Shown: positions 37,310 through 49,919, counted from the stretch's first letter. The stretch is DNA of 64,000 nucleotides from Panulirus ornatus (GCF_036320965.1 NC_092279.1:15803161-15867160), one strand, 5' to 3'. Translations and numbers: made by a program. The notes: a model not told the origin generated them from the sequence alone.

Positions 37310-37599
37310 ATACCTACATATAACATATATGTGGGGTTAAGGGAGGGCAGTGGGAGATCCAAGATCCTCCCCCCAGACCATCCCAACGACTGACGAAAGA
37401 AAAACAAAGTACGGGGGCGGCACCTTCCCTCCCCCACGGAGCAGGATATGCAGCATAATCCTGAGACACTTTTGCCACCCGCCGCCCGCCATCACCACCG
37501 CCACCGCCGAATTTTCAGCACTGAAACAAAAATAAAGACAGAATAGAAGGGGGAGGGAGGAGGAGGGGGGGGGGGTGTTAAAACCGTCCGGACGTGTGT

Positions 37600-38035
37600 G
37601 GCACCACAGATGCCCAGGGCTGGACGCACCTCTCCCTACAACACCCACAAACCAGACGGAGCGACCTACCAACCCCCTCCTCCAACACAACTTGTGCCTG
37701 GCCTGGCCCATCTATCGTCCCCCATCCCACCAATGGCCTCCTCCTCCTCCTCTTCCCTCCCTGCCCACTCACAACCGCCCACCCTAAGCTACCCTGGCCC
37801 GGCCTACCCACCCACCGCCCTCTCCTCCTCCTCCGCTTGGACCGGCCTAACCACTACCCCCTTCTGCCTGTCCTGCCCCATCCAGAGCCCCCTTAGCCTA
37901 GCCCAGCCCCTTCTCCTCTTCCTCCCTGGTCTGGCCCATCTAACGCTCCACCCCTGCCTGGTCCAGCCCACCTACACCTCCCCCTGGGCCCGTCCCGGCG
38001 CGGCCCAATCTCCTCCACCATACACCAGCAATAAT
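37600..38035. other. Pyrimidine-rich low-complexity region
   Basis: C/T-rich text with CCTGGCCCA/CCTACCCACC motifs and no clear period. Open frames in it are proline/leucine-rich and lack domains. Confidence 0.6.
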
Positions 38036-38144
38036 AATTTTCTGGTTATAATGAGGCTATGGAAGGCGGCGTCCAGGGCGGGGCGGGCGGCGTCCGCCTT
38101 GGGGAGCTTTATAGGTGCCGGCAGGGGAGTAGCTCCCTCCTCCT

Positions 38145-38385
38145 TGGGGAGACCAACAGTACGAGGAGGGAGCTGGACACTCGTGGAGCCCCTTCTCTTG
38201 TTCTGTACGAGGAGGGAGTGGTACACTCGTAGGGCCCCATCTATAATACTGTATGGGTAGAGAGCTGTACACTCGTGGGGCCCCATCTCATGTGCTGTAC
38301 GGGGAGGGAGTTCTACACTCGTAGGGCCCCATCTATTGTGCTGTATGAGAAGGGAATTCTACACTCGGGGGGCCCCTTCTCTCAA
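38145..38385 (+). repeat. About 50-60-bp tandem repeat, 5 copies
   Basis: The units share CTGTACGAGGAGGGAGT, then TACACTCGTAGGGCCCCATC. Copies have diverged 10-20%. Confidence 0.8.
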
Positions 38386-38439
38386 ACCTTCTCCTCCACG
38401 ATCATACAACTTCTTAAACTTCGGCGTGCCATCCACAGT

Positions 38440-38943
38440 CATAGTTTCATTTCTTTGATCCACTGCTTCACAATTCTGATACGATCAATGCATTTCTCTA
38501 CATCTCCACCAGGTCCCTGCATTAGTGTCCTACCATGACCTCTGGTTGCCTCTTCTTTGTATCTATAAAGAATCATCAACTGTCTACACTCTCAAACCGG
38601 TCATGAATCTTGAAGGTTGTGATCAAGTCTTGCCTTACTCTTTTCTCTTCCAAGGTGGACAACTTTAAAACCTCTCAACTTCTTCCTAACACCTCAGCTT
38701 TGTTACATCAGGTCCCATATCTACTGACCTTCTCTGTATTATCTACGTTTCCATAATTCTTGAGGTAAGATGACCAGAATTAAACAGTCTGGCTCTAATC
38801 AAGATGTAAATGGCTTATCAAACATCTCGCAACCCATGTCTTTCAGTGTAACACTTACATTAACCAGAAGACAAGTTTCCCTCCTTAAACATTTCTCCTG
38901 AGGTGGCGCACTGGCGACAGGCTGCAGACAATGTCGAGCCACG

Positions 38944-39017
<74 letters not shown>

Positions 39018-39300
39018 GCACATCCATGGAGCTTGTTTCCTGCCGGATTATACTCACGTCGTGACCTTTCTTTGCACTGCGTCCCGCCTCCATCACTTCC
39101 CATTCTCGTGGACTGAGCCATGCGTCGCACCCGCATTGGACTTTGTCGAAGTCCCATTGTAATAAGATGCAGTCCACGGCATCCCTTGACCTCCGGTGTC
39201 TCATGACCCCCGGCATCATCAGCAAACACATTCGGGTACGAATGGGCGCAACTGGCTGTCCTGCTAATGCATATCGCATGACGAAACTGTCGCCCTGAAT
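38440..39300 (-). pseudogene. Decayed CR1/jockey-type LINE reverse transcriptase, split by (TC)n
   Basis: On the minus strand the order is FADDA (palm box, near 39225), then in a shifted frame MRHRRSRDAVDC, DFDKVQCGCDAWL, VMEAGRSAKK and IRQETSSMD. A pure GA run (39015-38946) follows, then MFDKPFTS, LEPDCLILVIL, LRGFKVVHLGREKSKARL and DHNLQDS, with many stops and frame changes. This is the usual order of the RT palm-to-thumb region of CR1/L2/jockey-like elements (FADD...LQ.DLD.I..W...W.M.F...KC.V..MG; then LEYA..VW.P). The copy is inactive and the microsatellite sits inside it. Confidence 0.72.
38946..39015. repeat. (TC)35 microsatellite inside a LINE remnant
   Basis: A perfect tract interrupting the RT remnant. 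Confidence 0.95.
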
Positions 39301-39307
39301 AGTGTGC

Positions 39308-39313
<6 letters not shown>

Positions 39314-39378
<65 letters not shown>
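39314..39378. repeat. (GT)32 microsatellite
   Basis: A perfect tract at the 5' border of the LINE remnant. Confidence 0.95.
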
Positions 39379-39379
<1 letters not shown>

Positions 39380-39560
39380 CCACAGCCCCGGGACAGCACA
39401 TTACCTCACTACTGCTGTACATTCATAGACCCTGAATGGAGTCCATTTATCAAATGCTTCCCAACAACGACGAACACCTCGCCAGCGGAGAGCCCTGGGG
39501 GGGAGCAGATCTCTGCTGGCCGTCTGGGGCAAAAACATCTCTCCCTTCCCCGTTCGACTC

Positions 39561-39905
39561 CCTGAGTACGACGGGACGACCCTTGAGGACGATAAGACGA
39601 CCAACGACTCGAGCCTTATGGGTCAGGTCACTGGAAAGGTAAGGTGCTTCAGGGGGTCGTCATGACAAGCTGAAAAGTCGTAGGTGCTTCAGGGGGGAGG
39701 TCGTACCAATCAGCTCGAAAGTCGTATCGTCGTGCTTGAGGGTCGTAGCTACATAGTTAAGGGTCCTATATGGTTGTACTCGAGGGTCCTACCGACGCGT
39801 CGTCGTTCTCAAGGGTCGTACTGACGTGCTCATAGGTCACATCGTCGTGTTCAAGGGCCAGCCAAACCGTCGTGCTGAAGGCTCGTGGCTACGTCGTGCT
39901 ACCAG
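39561..39905. mobile_element. Palindromic (foldback-like) repeat element, copy 3
   Basis: The short left arm has GAGTACGACGGGACGACCC and TTGAGGACGATAAGACGACC. A GGGTCAGGTCA centre follows near 39620, then a long inverted right arm of 20-40-bp units with GTCGTGCTTGAGGGTCGTA and relatives to about 39870. Confidence 0.55.
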
Positions 39906-40585
39906 GCGTTGCACCGTCGTGCTGACTGGGGGATGGAGGGGAGGGAAGGGGGAGATTAAGGGTAGGAGGGGTGGTTAAGGGGAGAGGGGATGGGTTTAAG
40001 GGGTTTAGAATGGAAAACCCAGAGGTCAGAACTCCCATCCCCTCCCTCCCGCCATCCTCCTTACTGACCGTTCCACCCCTGCAGCGTCCACACCCCCCCC
40101 CCCCCACCACCCACCACCCCCATCCCTCAACCCCGGACAGTGTGGCTCAAAACCCGGGTGCCAGTGACGGCTGGACCCTGACGTAACTGGAGGGCGACCC
40201 GACACCCGGATTGTAAATACTTGATGTTACGAGTACAGCGGGAGGCCACTGGGGGGGGGGGGGGGGGAGATCATCATGGGGAAGGGGGGGAGAGGGGGGG
40301 GAGAGGGATAGGTTGTAGGGTGATGCGAGGAGTGGGCCATCAGGGTCGGGGAGGTAGGAGGTAGGGGGAGGTATGACCCTCTCTACCCTCCCATCACTGG
40401 CCAGCCAGCACCACATGACCACCCCTCCGCCTCCTCCGCCTCCGACGACCCCTCACCTCGCCCGTTACTTTTCAATCCACCAGAAAATGTTAAAGTTTAT
40501 CTCTTTGTTGTTTTTTTTATTTTATTCCATAAGGTCATCGTCCACCTTGTGGGAGAGACGGTGTTTCGTTCTAGAGATGAGAGAC

Positions 40586-40587
<2 letters not shown>

Positions 40588-40682
<95 letters not shown>
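40588..40682. repeat. (AT)47 microsatellite
   Basis: A perfect tract. Confidence 0.95.
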
Positions 40683-40684
<2 letters not shown>

Positions 40685-40731
40685 CTGAGAGATACCAATC
40701 ATTTCCTGAATGAGGAATATTTCCTAATTTT

Positions 40732-40735
<4 letters not shown>

Positions 40736-40811
<76 letters not shown>
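40736..40811. repeat. (CT)38 microsatellite
   Basis: A perfect tract, 55 bp after the AT tract. Confidence 0.95.
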
Positions 40812-40813
<2 letters not shown>

Positions 40814-41504
40814 GTTCCAAAGTGGTACATAAAGCTGTGTACTTTCTCTCAGAAAGACGAAGAGAACTGTGTCTCTCAAGTTGTGGCCAGCCGCTTGATG
40901 TGGGTCCGTGATGTCCGGTAGGCTGGTGAGGTGTGGCTGTGACCCGCCTGGTGACCTGGCGAGGTCAGGTGACAAGTGTGTATCTGACCACGTCAACACA
41001 TACACTCAAGCGATGGCATACACACACACGTATACCCACAAGCTATGTGGCACGTCAACTGCTGTATCACTGTAACTATTCATTAATATATACAAGTTAC
41101 TTCATGTAAAAACCATATTTTCTTTACTCTGTAAACATCTAAGATAAAACACACACACACACAGACACACACGCACACATCAGAGCCTTCCAGCAACGTG
41201 CACTAACTACGATTAAATCCCCTCCACTTCTGCGAGAAATTACGTCCAAAGATGGAGTATTTATCCGCCATAAAAGCACAATTCTCCTGCAGCAGACGGA
41301 CCATATAAGATACGACGACAGTTTCTGCTTTAACTTTCCCGTGGCTGGGGGTCAGCAAGGAGTCTCCCTCGCCTCACCCCTCCTGCGAGGAGATGGTACT
41401 CGCTTCGCACAGTCTCCCACGGACCGAGAGCAATCTTAAAGGTTGGCGTAGTGGTCTGTGGTAGCGATGTCCATCAGCCGCGGCTCCCAGATCCAGCCGG
41501 AACG

Positions 41505-41572
41505 AGGAGGAGGAGGAGGAGGAGGAGGAGGAGAGAGGACCATCCTCCTCCTCCTCCTCCTCCTCCTCCTCA
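41505..41572. repeat. (GGA)n facing (CCT)n
   Basis: A GGA run (41507-41532) faces a CCT run (41543-41572), forming an imperfect inverted repeat with a short loop. Confidence 0.85.
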
Positions 41573-41900
41573 CAGGGCACTGTAAATGAAACGTGGAGAT
41601 CGATTTGCTAAGAATTGATAGCAGTGTCGGGGAAGAATTCCCTTTAGCTGTGGGTGCGCGACTCTGCCCAGCATAAAGGGGGCGCGCGGGCGGCACCAAC
41701 TTTCTGTAGTCGGTGTCACTCACTCCTCCTCCCCCAAGGGGAAGACGCACCGCCAAAAATGAAGACACGTTATATAAAAAAAAGGAAAAAAGTATGTTTT
41801 CTGTGATTCCGGGAAAGATTATAGCTTTGCGAGTTGGCGTTCTTTTAGGCTTCCGGTACAGACCGAGGATGTACGAGTGTGCAAGGTAACGAGGCAGAAC

Positions 41901-41901
<1 letters not shown>

Positions 41902-41976
<75 letters not shown>
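41902..41976. repeat. (GT)37 microsatellite
   Basis: A perfect tract. Confidence 0.95.
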
Positions 41977-41980
<4 letters not shown>

Positions 41981-43216
41981 GCCTCGCCTTTAGGTACAGA
42001 AGACAACTTAAAGGAGAGGATGGGCTTCAAGGGCATATCATGCTCGCGTTTACGAAGATTGATTGACGCTCCCGGGCCACGGCGCTGCGAGACACGGGCC
42101 GTGTGCTGGGGAAAATATCAAAATAATAAAGATTAAAGTCAGCTCTCGCCTCTCGGGTGTCGGCTCCCGGATCCCTAACAATACTCCGTCGGAAAATAAT
42201 CCCAAATGAGTTTCCAGCACAATACGGCTCTCCCCGCCGGCCAGGCCACGAGCCTCAACAGCTCCGTCTCGCTCCAGGGGACTTCATTTCAAGGTCTTTA
42301 GCCCTTTCTAAATATAAGTACGCCTACTCCTCCCCCCCAAAGAGGATCCGGTTTCCCTTTTTCCAGGGGGCTTACGGAACCTTTTTTTTTTGCAGGGACG
42401 GCGGGTGAGGGTGAGGGAGGACATCGTTCTAGGCACCAGAGCGTCCGTGCTGGAGACTACGTAGGGCCTCGTGTTCCAGAGGATACCTTCTTATTAGTTC
42501 CTGGAAGGCAGCGACTTCTTCCACCGAGTCCAGCGTCCTTGCTTCCAGGTCCCTGAGCGCTTATGGTTCATCTCAAGACCTTAGACAACTGTCTTAATGA
42601 CTTTCCTCGCGAGATCCGCTTCTCTTTCTTTCGCGAATCCAGACCGTCTGGCTCGCAAGCTCGGCCGTTCTTACCGACCATTTCGAGCCTTTTTGATTAT
42701 TCTGAATTCCAGGTAAGATGTACCTGGAATTGCCGCCGTCTTCCAGGGCTGGAGCATCTCGTGCTGAGAGATCTATCTCTCCCTATATGTCTACAGCAGC
42801 TCCCTGTCATGTCACCACTTACGAGCTAAAATAGTCTATTTCTATCTGTGGTTCCGTGGTCTATTCCAAGGGGGTTGAAGAAATGTATCAGAAGTCCAGC
42901 TTCCATGATACCAAGAGTAGTAGTAAGGGTCTCAAGAGGGTGTGGGGATGAGCAGTGCGCAGCGACCATAAGTAGGGTCTGTCTCTCCACTTTATGTGTT
43001 GTGACGGCGCCCTAGGTCGTCGCCCTACGCCACCTGGCTTGCTTTCACCTGCCTCGCCCCTGGCCACATCAGCTGACACACAGCCATCCCGGGTGTTCAA
43101 CCTCCCTTCTGGAGTTGAGCGAGAGAGTTCTATACTCGTGTTCCCTCGTCTCCTAACTGTGTGTGTACTATGTCTTTTAATCTCTTACGTGTTTCCACGC
43201 CCCTCCCTCCGTCCGT

Positions 43217-43372
43217 CGCAGCCTACGTCAGGTACCCATCTTTCGAACAGGTTCGAGGGGTCAAAGAGCATCTAGGTTGGGTGTGGACCGACTGCCGCGC
43301 CCGGGGTTCAAACCAGGGCGAGCCTGTGCGCGTATCATGGTCTTAGACGCTATCCACTACACCAAAAGGACG
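43217..43372 (-). mobile_element. tRNA-derived SINE, copy 1 (best preserved)
   Basis: Read on the minus strand, it starts with a tRNA-like head with an A-box-like TGGTGTAGTGGATAGCGT and B box GGTTTGAACCC (plus 43304-43314). The body follows with GCAGTCGGTCCACACCCAAC and a 3' part GATGGGTACCTGACGTAGGCT. The same body and 3' end follow the B box at 50.4 and 60.6 kb. The tRNA part is not a working tRNA: no CCA-side acceptor pairing follows the B box. Confidence 0.78.
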
Positions 43373-43469
43373 CGAAATGAAATGGGTGACGAGGGAGAAC
43401 ACAAGAGTACGAGACACCTTGCAACGGTGGCAACAGAACAGAGTGGTACCACTAGATGACTTAACTGAC

Positions 43470-43735
43470 CCTTCTGGAGGACCTGACTGACCCTGTGCCA
43501 CGACGGTAGACAGACTGGCACCTTCTGGACGACCTGACTGACCCTGTGCCACGACGGTAGACAGACTGGCACCTCCTGGACGACCTGACTGACCCTGTGC
43601 CACGACGGTAGACAGACTGGCACCTCCTGGACGACCTGACTGACCCTGTGCCACGACGGTAGACAGACTGGCACCTTCTGGACGACCTGACTGACCCTGT
43701 GCCACGACGGTAGACAGACTGGCACCTCCTGGATG
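43470..43735 (+). repeat. 51-bp minisatellite, 5 copies
   Basis: The unit contains GACCTGACTGACCCTGTGCC, ACGACGGTAGACAGACTGG and CACC(T/C)TCTGGAC. The period of 17 codons keeps three minus-strand frames open over 300-400 bp. Confidence 0.9.
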
Positions 43736-43892
43736 ACCCCCGACAGTCCCAGCGCCATGAGTAAATCAGACGACACCATAAAGCAACCAACTGGGAGGGA
43801 TGGCCAGAAGTCTAGACCCAGAGGGAGTGATATCAGTCAGGGGACACCAGGGGCTAAATCAGCATTACAGCTACGTGATACTATAGCTGGGA

Positions 43893-44178
43893 GCCAGCCA
43901 GCCAGCCAGCCAGCCAGCCAGACAGCCAACCAACCAACTAGCCAGCCAGTCAGCCAACCAACCAACTAGCCAGCCAGCCAGCCAGCCAACCAACTAGCCA
44001 GCCAGCTAGACAGCCAGCCAGCCAGCCTGCCTGCCAACCAACCACCTAGCCAGCCAGTCAGCCAACCAACCAACTAGCCAGCCAGCCAGCTAGCCTGCCA
44101 ACCAACCAACTAGCCAGCCAGCCAGCCAGCCAGTCGGCCAACCAGCCAGCCGGCCAGCCATCTAGTCAGCCAGCCAGG
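43893..44178 (+). repeat. (CAGC)n/(CAAC)n tetranucleotide region
   Basis: CAGCCAGC runs mixed with CAACCAACTAG insertions form a secondary period of about 60-75 bp. Confidence 0.85.
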
Positions 44179-44589
44179 ATGGCAAGTGATGCACAAAAGA
44201 CCTTCAAGACTATTTCAACTCTCAGAAAAGAAAAGAAAAAATACGCACGACTGTAATTCGCGTGTCATCATATTCCCAATTTTCCACCACATAATTTCGA
44301 GTCAAAATAGCACATAGCATTACCTCATCTGAACATGACCAGTAAATACGGAGGGGAAAAAAAAAAGAGCTAATTCTCTAATTGGTCATCGTCAGCAGGT
44401 ATATTACTAGCCAACAGCAGACGGACAAATGTGAGCACCTGGCATCCATTACATCAGTAATCCCTACATTGTCTCTCACGCAAATAGGGCAAAATTGCCC
44501 CACCAATTTCTGTTGACGGCAGAACCAAGTGGTAATCTACAGTGTTTGCATCTCAATAATGACCTCAGTTTCATGGTTTGGGTTGATGA

Positions 44590-44850
44590 TGTCTCTATGG
44601 GAGAGATTGGCCATGGTGCCACTGTGGGAAGATGTCAGCAGTGATATCACTAAAAGGAGAGATCAGCTATGATGTCACTGTGGGGAGAGGGTCTGCTATG
44701 ATGTCACTGTGGGATAGGGTCAGCTATGATGTCACTGTGGTGAAAAGGTCAGCTATGATGTCACTGTGGGATAGGGTCAGCTATGATGTCACTGTGGGGA
44801 GAGGGTCAACTTACGATGTCACTGTGGGATAGGGTCAACTATGATGTCAT
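44590..44850 (+). repeat. About 29-bp minisatellite, 8 copies
   Basis: The unit contains TCAGCTATGATGTCACTGTG then GGATAGGG or GGAGAGGG. Confidence 0.88.
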
Positions 44851-46139
44851 CAGCCACCAGATGATCAGCCCTGAGGTGGGAGGCGTGGTGGGACCCGACG
44901 CGACATGAAGACACCAGCAAGAACGCTCGCTCGCTGCTGGTCGTCCTCGTCCTCCTCCGCTACCGTCCGCCTCCACTACCCCTACGACTGGCAGTCGTTA
45001 AACAGACCTCGGAGACGAGAGGTCTTGCAAAATACTCTCAGCCATACGTAATGTCCCTGGCCTCCACAGGCCGGCAGGAGCGGCGGTGTGTGGTGCGGGG
45101 TCTTTGACAAAACCCGCTGATATATGGTGCACTTAGCAGGTCTTCTCCACGGGGTCGTTCTAGCGATTGGCAAGTCGTCTATTCCAGGCACCGAGCGCAA
45201 CCCTTGACCTGACTGATCATGGAAACGGCTCAAAACTCAATCCTACCTCCCACCCCACCATCGCCAACCCCAGCACTGGGTGTGGATGCCCGTCCAACTT
45301 TCCAGCGGGTCGCCCGCGGTCCACCGCTGCTGAGAGACGACGGAGCGCACAGATTGACTGGTGAGTGCAGTGGGGCATGATATTAGATGATGATGGTCCG
45401 TGACCCGCAAGAGCTGGAAAAAGATGGACGCGCGGCCACCAGTGGCTGGAGACCTGGCTGGAAAGACTGCTGCTGCTGCTGCTGCATCAAGCGGCACAAA
45501 ACCCAGTACAGACGACATCTGGTAACCACCATCAGCTGGTGATATGCTGGACCACAGCTGCTGGACGACACATGCAGCGCCGTCCGCGTGTGCGACAAGT
45601 CTCTCTCTCTCTGGTCTCTAACCGTAAACTTGAACACGAAGTGCTGGCAGACGGTCGCTCGATGGTACCTCCTGTCGTTGTGAGAGTGTGGCTGGCATAA
45701 CACGCGCCTACCCCCATTCATTTACCACCTGGCACGATACACTTCTAGACTACGTAAGCGGACGATACACAATCCTCGATGCTACCAGGTTCAACTACTC
45801 TTGACTCTGTAATCACCTTGGGTACGGGAGGCAAGGCCAGGTCAATGTACCCTAAGGGGTCGTACCGTCGTCCCCAGTGAGTTAAGACTGGTCGTCCCTT
45901 AATCAAACCTTATGGATGCGAGAGTTTGCCAAGCGCTGGGCAGACGAACTACCAGGAACTTTATACATCGGGGGAAAACGTTTCATCTTTACACGCGATT
46001 TTATATTATCATTAAACCGATCGTGTAATATTTCATCCTTTACTGCCATCACCGTCAGTCACTGGCATAGACGAAAACAGGGGGAAGGGAGTCTGGATTG
46101 ACGACGGAAGTTTAAATCCGCAGTGGATCTTCCTTCCCC

Positions 46140-46490
46140 CATTTTCTGGCACCCTTAGCCTCTCACCTTGAGCCCTGGTATCCACCAAGAGCTCCCCATC
46201 CCAGTCCTCCGCAAGAGCGCCTCGTATCCACGCCCTTCTCAGCACCCTCGTCTCTGGGGCGCCTCTCAAACCCGCCCCTCCCAGTTCGTAGGACTTTAGG
46301 GCGCCTCTCTTCCCGCCCCTCTCAGCGTCCATGACTCTGTGGCGCCTTTCCTCCCACTCCTCTTAGTTCCTTGGACTCTGGGGCACATCTCACCCAGCCC
46401 ATCCCAGTTCCTAAGACTCAAGGGCGCCTCTCACCCCGCCCTTCTTAGCAGTCAGGACCCCGGAGCGCCCCGCACCCGGCCCTCTCCATG
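46140..46490 (+). repeat. Degenerate 45-55-bp tandem repeat
   Basis: The units share GGGCGCCTCTCACCCCGCCC followed by TCTTAGTTCCTAGGACTC-like text, about seven copies. Open frames here follow the repeat. Confidence 0.65.
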
Positions 46491-46849
46491 CACTATTCAT
46501 CACCTGAGTGTGGACAATAACTCATCACGTGTGATATTGTCAGGTGGCCGCCTCATCTCTCTTGGAGGCGAGCGGTGTACATCCTCACACCGGAGGTGGC
46601 CCAGGAACTCGCCAAACGATTGCTGGATGGGGACGGGCGACGGCACCCAAGACGACAGGACAGAACAACAGCAGGTGAGGGGACAGACTGGACTAAAACG
46701 CGCAGCTGTAGGACACGACAGGTCGGCCAAGGGGTTAGAAATGGACGGAGCACCGTAGACGGTAGACAGAGTTAAGTGTCAAACCTACAGCATGTGAGTG
46801 TACTGAAGGAGGTTCAATCATACGAAAACTACAAGGGGAACTAAAAGTT

Positions 46850-47110
46850 CCGACTGTCGAAACGACGGTTCTGGCGGCCAAAGAGAGAGTCCAGGAGGCC
46901 TCCAAGACAGGTATGACTCCTGCGACGACAGGTTCTGGTCGTCTCATATCTAGTTCTGACGGCCGGAACGACAGTTCTGAAGATCACGGCGACAACTCCG
47001 GCGGCCAAAGCGACAGATATAATTCCCACAATGTTTCTGACCCCCAAGAGCGACAGTTCTAAAGACAACAACGATAGTTCTGACGCCACAGCGACGACAC
47101 TCCCGCTGGT
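46850..47110 (+). repeat. Degenerate GACAGTTCTGA repeat
   Basis: ACGACAGTTCTG and GGCGGCCAAAGCGACAG-like motifs recur every 35-50 bp. Confidence 0.55.
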
Positions 47111-47789
47111 CACAGAGGTGATGCTCACAAGAACAGCTTTACCCCCCATAGGGAGACCTGATTCACGGCCACATCGTCAAACGATAAAGCTTCAAGACGG
47201 TAAAATAATTATCAATTTATAAACAAAAGTAAAAAAAAAAAGATGACACTAAAGACAGACACTAAAAAAGGGAAGCAACCAACAAAAAACACTTGAGTAA
47301 ATGATATAAAAAAAAAAGGAAAATAGCAAAGGCAACAAAAAATCAATACAAATAAAAGGAAAGAAAATGCGAAGCGAAACAGGGGACGAATGAAACTAGA
47401 GGAGGAGCAAGACGAGGAACGAGACAACATCAGGGTAAAACAGAGCAGCCACTGAGGACACACAGGGGTCCAATTACCATCCCTGTCTGTGGCACACAAG
47501 ACCCACCCGTGACCGAGTCGTCCTCCCCTGTGTCAGTTGGCTCTGTGTGTGTGTGTGTTTGTGTGTCTGTCACCCCGAGCCTGCTGTGATCAACCTGATC
47601 TATACACTGCCATCGAAGCGACTGGCGTGAGAGAGAGGGGGAGGGCTCCATCTCCTCATGCAGATTGGTTGAGTGGCTCCAAGTCGCCACACACTTCGAC
47701 CAGTAAGCGTGTGAGGGAGACGCGAGGGGGTTCAAGAGGAGTGGTTTAGGTGGGTATAGCTGACAACAACTGGTGGAGAGGCATTAGTG

Positions 47790-48035
47790 ACAACTGATGA
47801 AGACGACAGTGACAACTGATGAAGACGACAGTGACAACTGATGAAGGCGACAGTGACAACTGATGAAGACGACAGTGACAACTGATGAAGACGACAGTGA
47901 CAACTGATGAAGACGACAGTGACAACTGATGAAGACGACAGTGACAACTGATGAAGACGACAGTGACAACTGATGAAGACGACAGTGACAACTGATGAAG
48001 ACGACAGTGACAACTGATGAAGACGACAGTGACAA
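47790..48035 (+). repeat. 22-bp minisatellite, 11-12 copies
   Basis: The unit is GTGACAACTGATGAAGACGA plus CA, almost invariant, so it is recently expanded. All frames on the minus strand stay open. Confidence 0.93.
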
Positions 48036-48436
48036 CATACCACAGGACGAGTGTCTTCATCTCCTGTGTCCTGGGCAAGCCAAGTTTACAGGTACATAAA
48101 CCTCAATTACGTTTTTTTTTTTTTTTCAAATACAATATACGTTTACAGAGGCGTAAAGACCACGCTCAATATGTTTACAGGGACGTAAACTAGTACCACG
48201 CATGTTTACAGGGACCAAAAATATCCCAATATATGTTTACCGATACTTAAGTCATCTCAAGATGTTTACAGACGTGTAAACCCCAAACCCAGGGTCAGGA
48301 GCCTGCAGTGGGTGGGTTAGCGAGCCTGGAGGCGACACCAGCACCACACGATCTATTTTCACTTTCCAGTTTCTAACACCACAGTCGCTTGAGGGATCCC
48401 GTCGCCTCTGTTTACACTACTTTCGCTTCTTCACAG

Positions 48437-48510
48437 GAGCCGCAGGAGGCACGGAAGGACGCCTAGGATGGATCCGTTTGCGCGAGAAGGGCCCCGGCCG
48501 GACACTTGAG
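48437..48510 (+). other. Possible 74-bp exon (plus strand), function unknown
   Basis: A CTACTTTCGCTTCTTCACAG acceptor-like sequence precedes, and GAG|GTAAGTGCC, a strong donor, follows. One frame is open throughout (GRLGWIRLREKGPGR). No family is recognised and the orientation is opposite to Dscam. It may be a chance pairing of splice-like sites or a non-coding exon. Confidence 0.15.
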
Positions 48511-48668
48511 GTAAGTGCCCCAACTCCTCCACCAGGTTTTAAAGTCCCTCACTTTACTGGGGCCCCCCCTTGCGTGGCCGCTGTGTGCAACTGAGGGACA
48601 CTTCACTGGCCACTGATGTCCGTCCACCTTCTGTGAACGTAAGATGGACCCCGAGATTCAACCAGACT

Positions 48669-48669
<1 letters not shown>

Positions 48670-48730
<61 letters not shown>

Positions 48731-48739
48731 TGTGTGTGT
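48670..48739. repeat. (GT)34 microsatellite
   Basis: A nearly perfect tract; a (CA)n partner lies at 48943-48980. Confidence 0.95.
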
Positions 48740-48938
48740 ATGCGTCTCCGGCTTCGCTGCATCGTCTCCTGCCGAGCGATAGAGGCCAGCGCGCCTCTCT
48801 CCTTGATGATCAAGGGGCCCGAGCGGAGGAGGCGCTCTCCTCCGATGCGTTCTCGACGCCCATCTGACCAAATCACACTCGCTAATTTTCAGCCGGGGGG
48901 GACGAAGGGAGCGAAGCCATCCGGGTGTATTACACCCC

Positions 48939-48983
<45 letters not shown>

Positions 48984-49074
48984 CTTCCACCCTCCTGCTC
49001 GCTATCCTCGACCTCACTCTGGTCGTAAGGGACGAACTGTCAGGCTGGAGGAGGGAGGGAGGGAGTGATGTGAT

Positions 49075-49285
49075 GACGAGACGACCCTTGAGCACGACTA
49101 TACGACCCTGAATCACCACGGTACGACCCCGCAGTACGATAGCCTGGCCTCTGACCTGACCTGACCTGACCCGACCCTAGACGTTCGCAAGTCGATGCCC
49201 GTCGTACTGACGTACTTGCGAGTCGTATCGTTCGTGATGAAGGTCGTACTGTCGTGTCCGAGGATCGTACCGTCGTGCACAGTGG
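49075..49285. mobile_element. Palindromic (foldback-like) repeat element, copy 4
   Basis: The left arm has TTGAGCACGACTATACGACCC and two degenerate units, then GTACGATAGCCTGGCCTCTG and a GACCTGACCTGACCTGACCC centre. The right arm is inverted, with GTCGTACTGTCGTGTCCGAG and GTACCGTCGTGCAC to 49285. Confidence 0.6.
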
Positions 49286-49329
49286 CTTCAGGCAATCATG
49301 GTGTTAATCCGTCATATGTAAACGTATTT

Positions 49330-49515
49330 CTTCCTAACCTTCGCACCAGCTGAGGTCACCATCTCCATGCTCCGAGCCACCTGTACCCTTCATCAGGGCC
49401 ACCAGCTGAGCTCACTATCACCATGCCTGAGCCATCTGGCCCTCATCAGAGGCACCAGCTGTTCTGGCCTCACTATCATTATCATTGAGCCAGCTGTCCT
49501 CCCATGAGAGACACC
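49330..49515 (+). repeat. About 57-bp degenerate repeat, 3 copies
   Basis: The units share GCACCAGCTGAG, CTCACTATCACCATG and GAGCCA(C/T)CTG...CCTCATCAGAG. Confidence 0.65.
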
Positions 49516-49917
49516 AGCTCACCACCACCACTCGAGGCAGCTGGAACAACGACCTCCTCCACCACCCCCCCAATCAGACACACCACACCAGCTGTTCCAT
49601 CCATCACTACCCCCATGAACCGTCGTACCAACCAACAAAAAACAACAACAACAACAACAACAACAAAAACAACTCAATCCAGCCATGTGAATCATCTCGT
49701 TTTCATAAACTGATCCATGAATAACAATGAACAGCGCCATTGTTCAGACCGTAACTTGAATTATGGAAAACACAAATGGGGTGCGGGGGTGGGGGGGGGA
49801 GGGGGGGGGGGAAAGAGGCAATACTGCCTTGACGAATGGGTCTGTCTAACACACACACCCACCCACACCCCCCCCGGGTCAAAATCACTTCTATATCTAA
49901 TTCTAAAAAGACCAGCC

Positions 49918-49919
<2 letters not shown>

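Noticed and set aside
42563..42829. An 88-codon plus-strand frame with mixed composition
   Set aside because: No recognisable domain, no clear splice context and no support beyond openness.
43300..43372. A possible functional tRNA gene (minus strand)
   Set aside because: A and B boxes are present, but the acceptor stem does not close and SINE body sequence follows; the same body occurs at two other sites.
46543..46675. An exon-like stretch (reading YILTPEVAQELAKRLLDGDG) before a GTGAGG
   Set aside because: Attractive composition, but a weak acceptor, no family recognised, and it sits between repeat arrays; chance openness of 130 bp is common.
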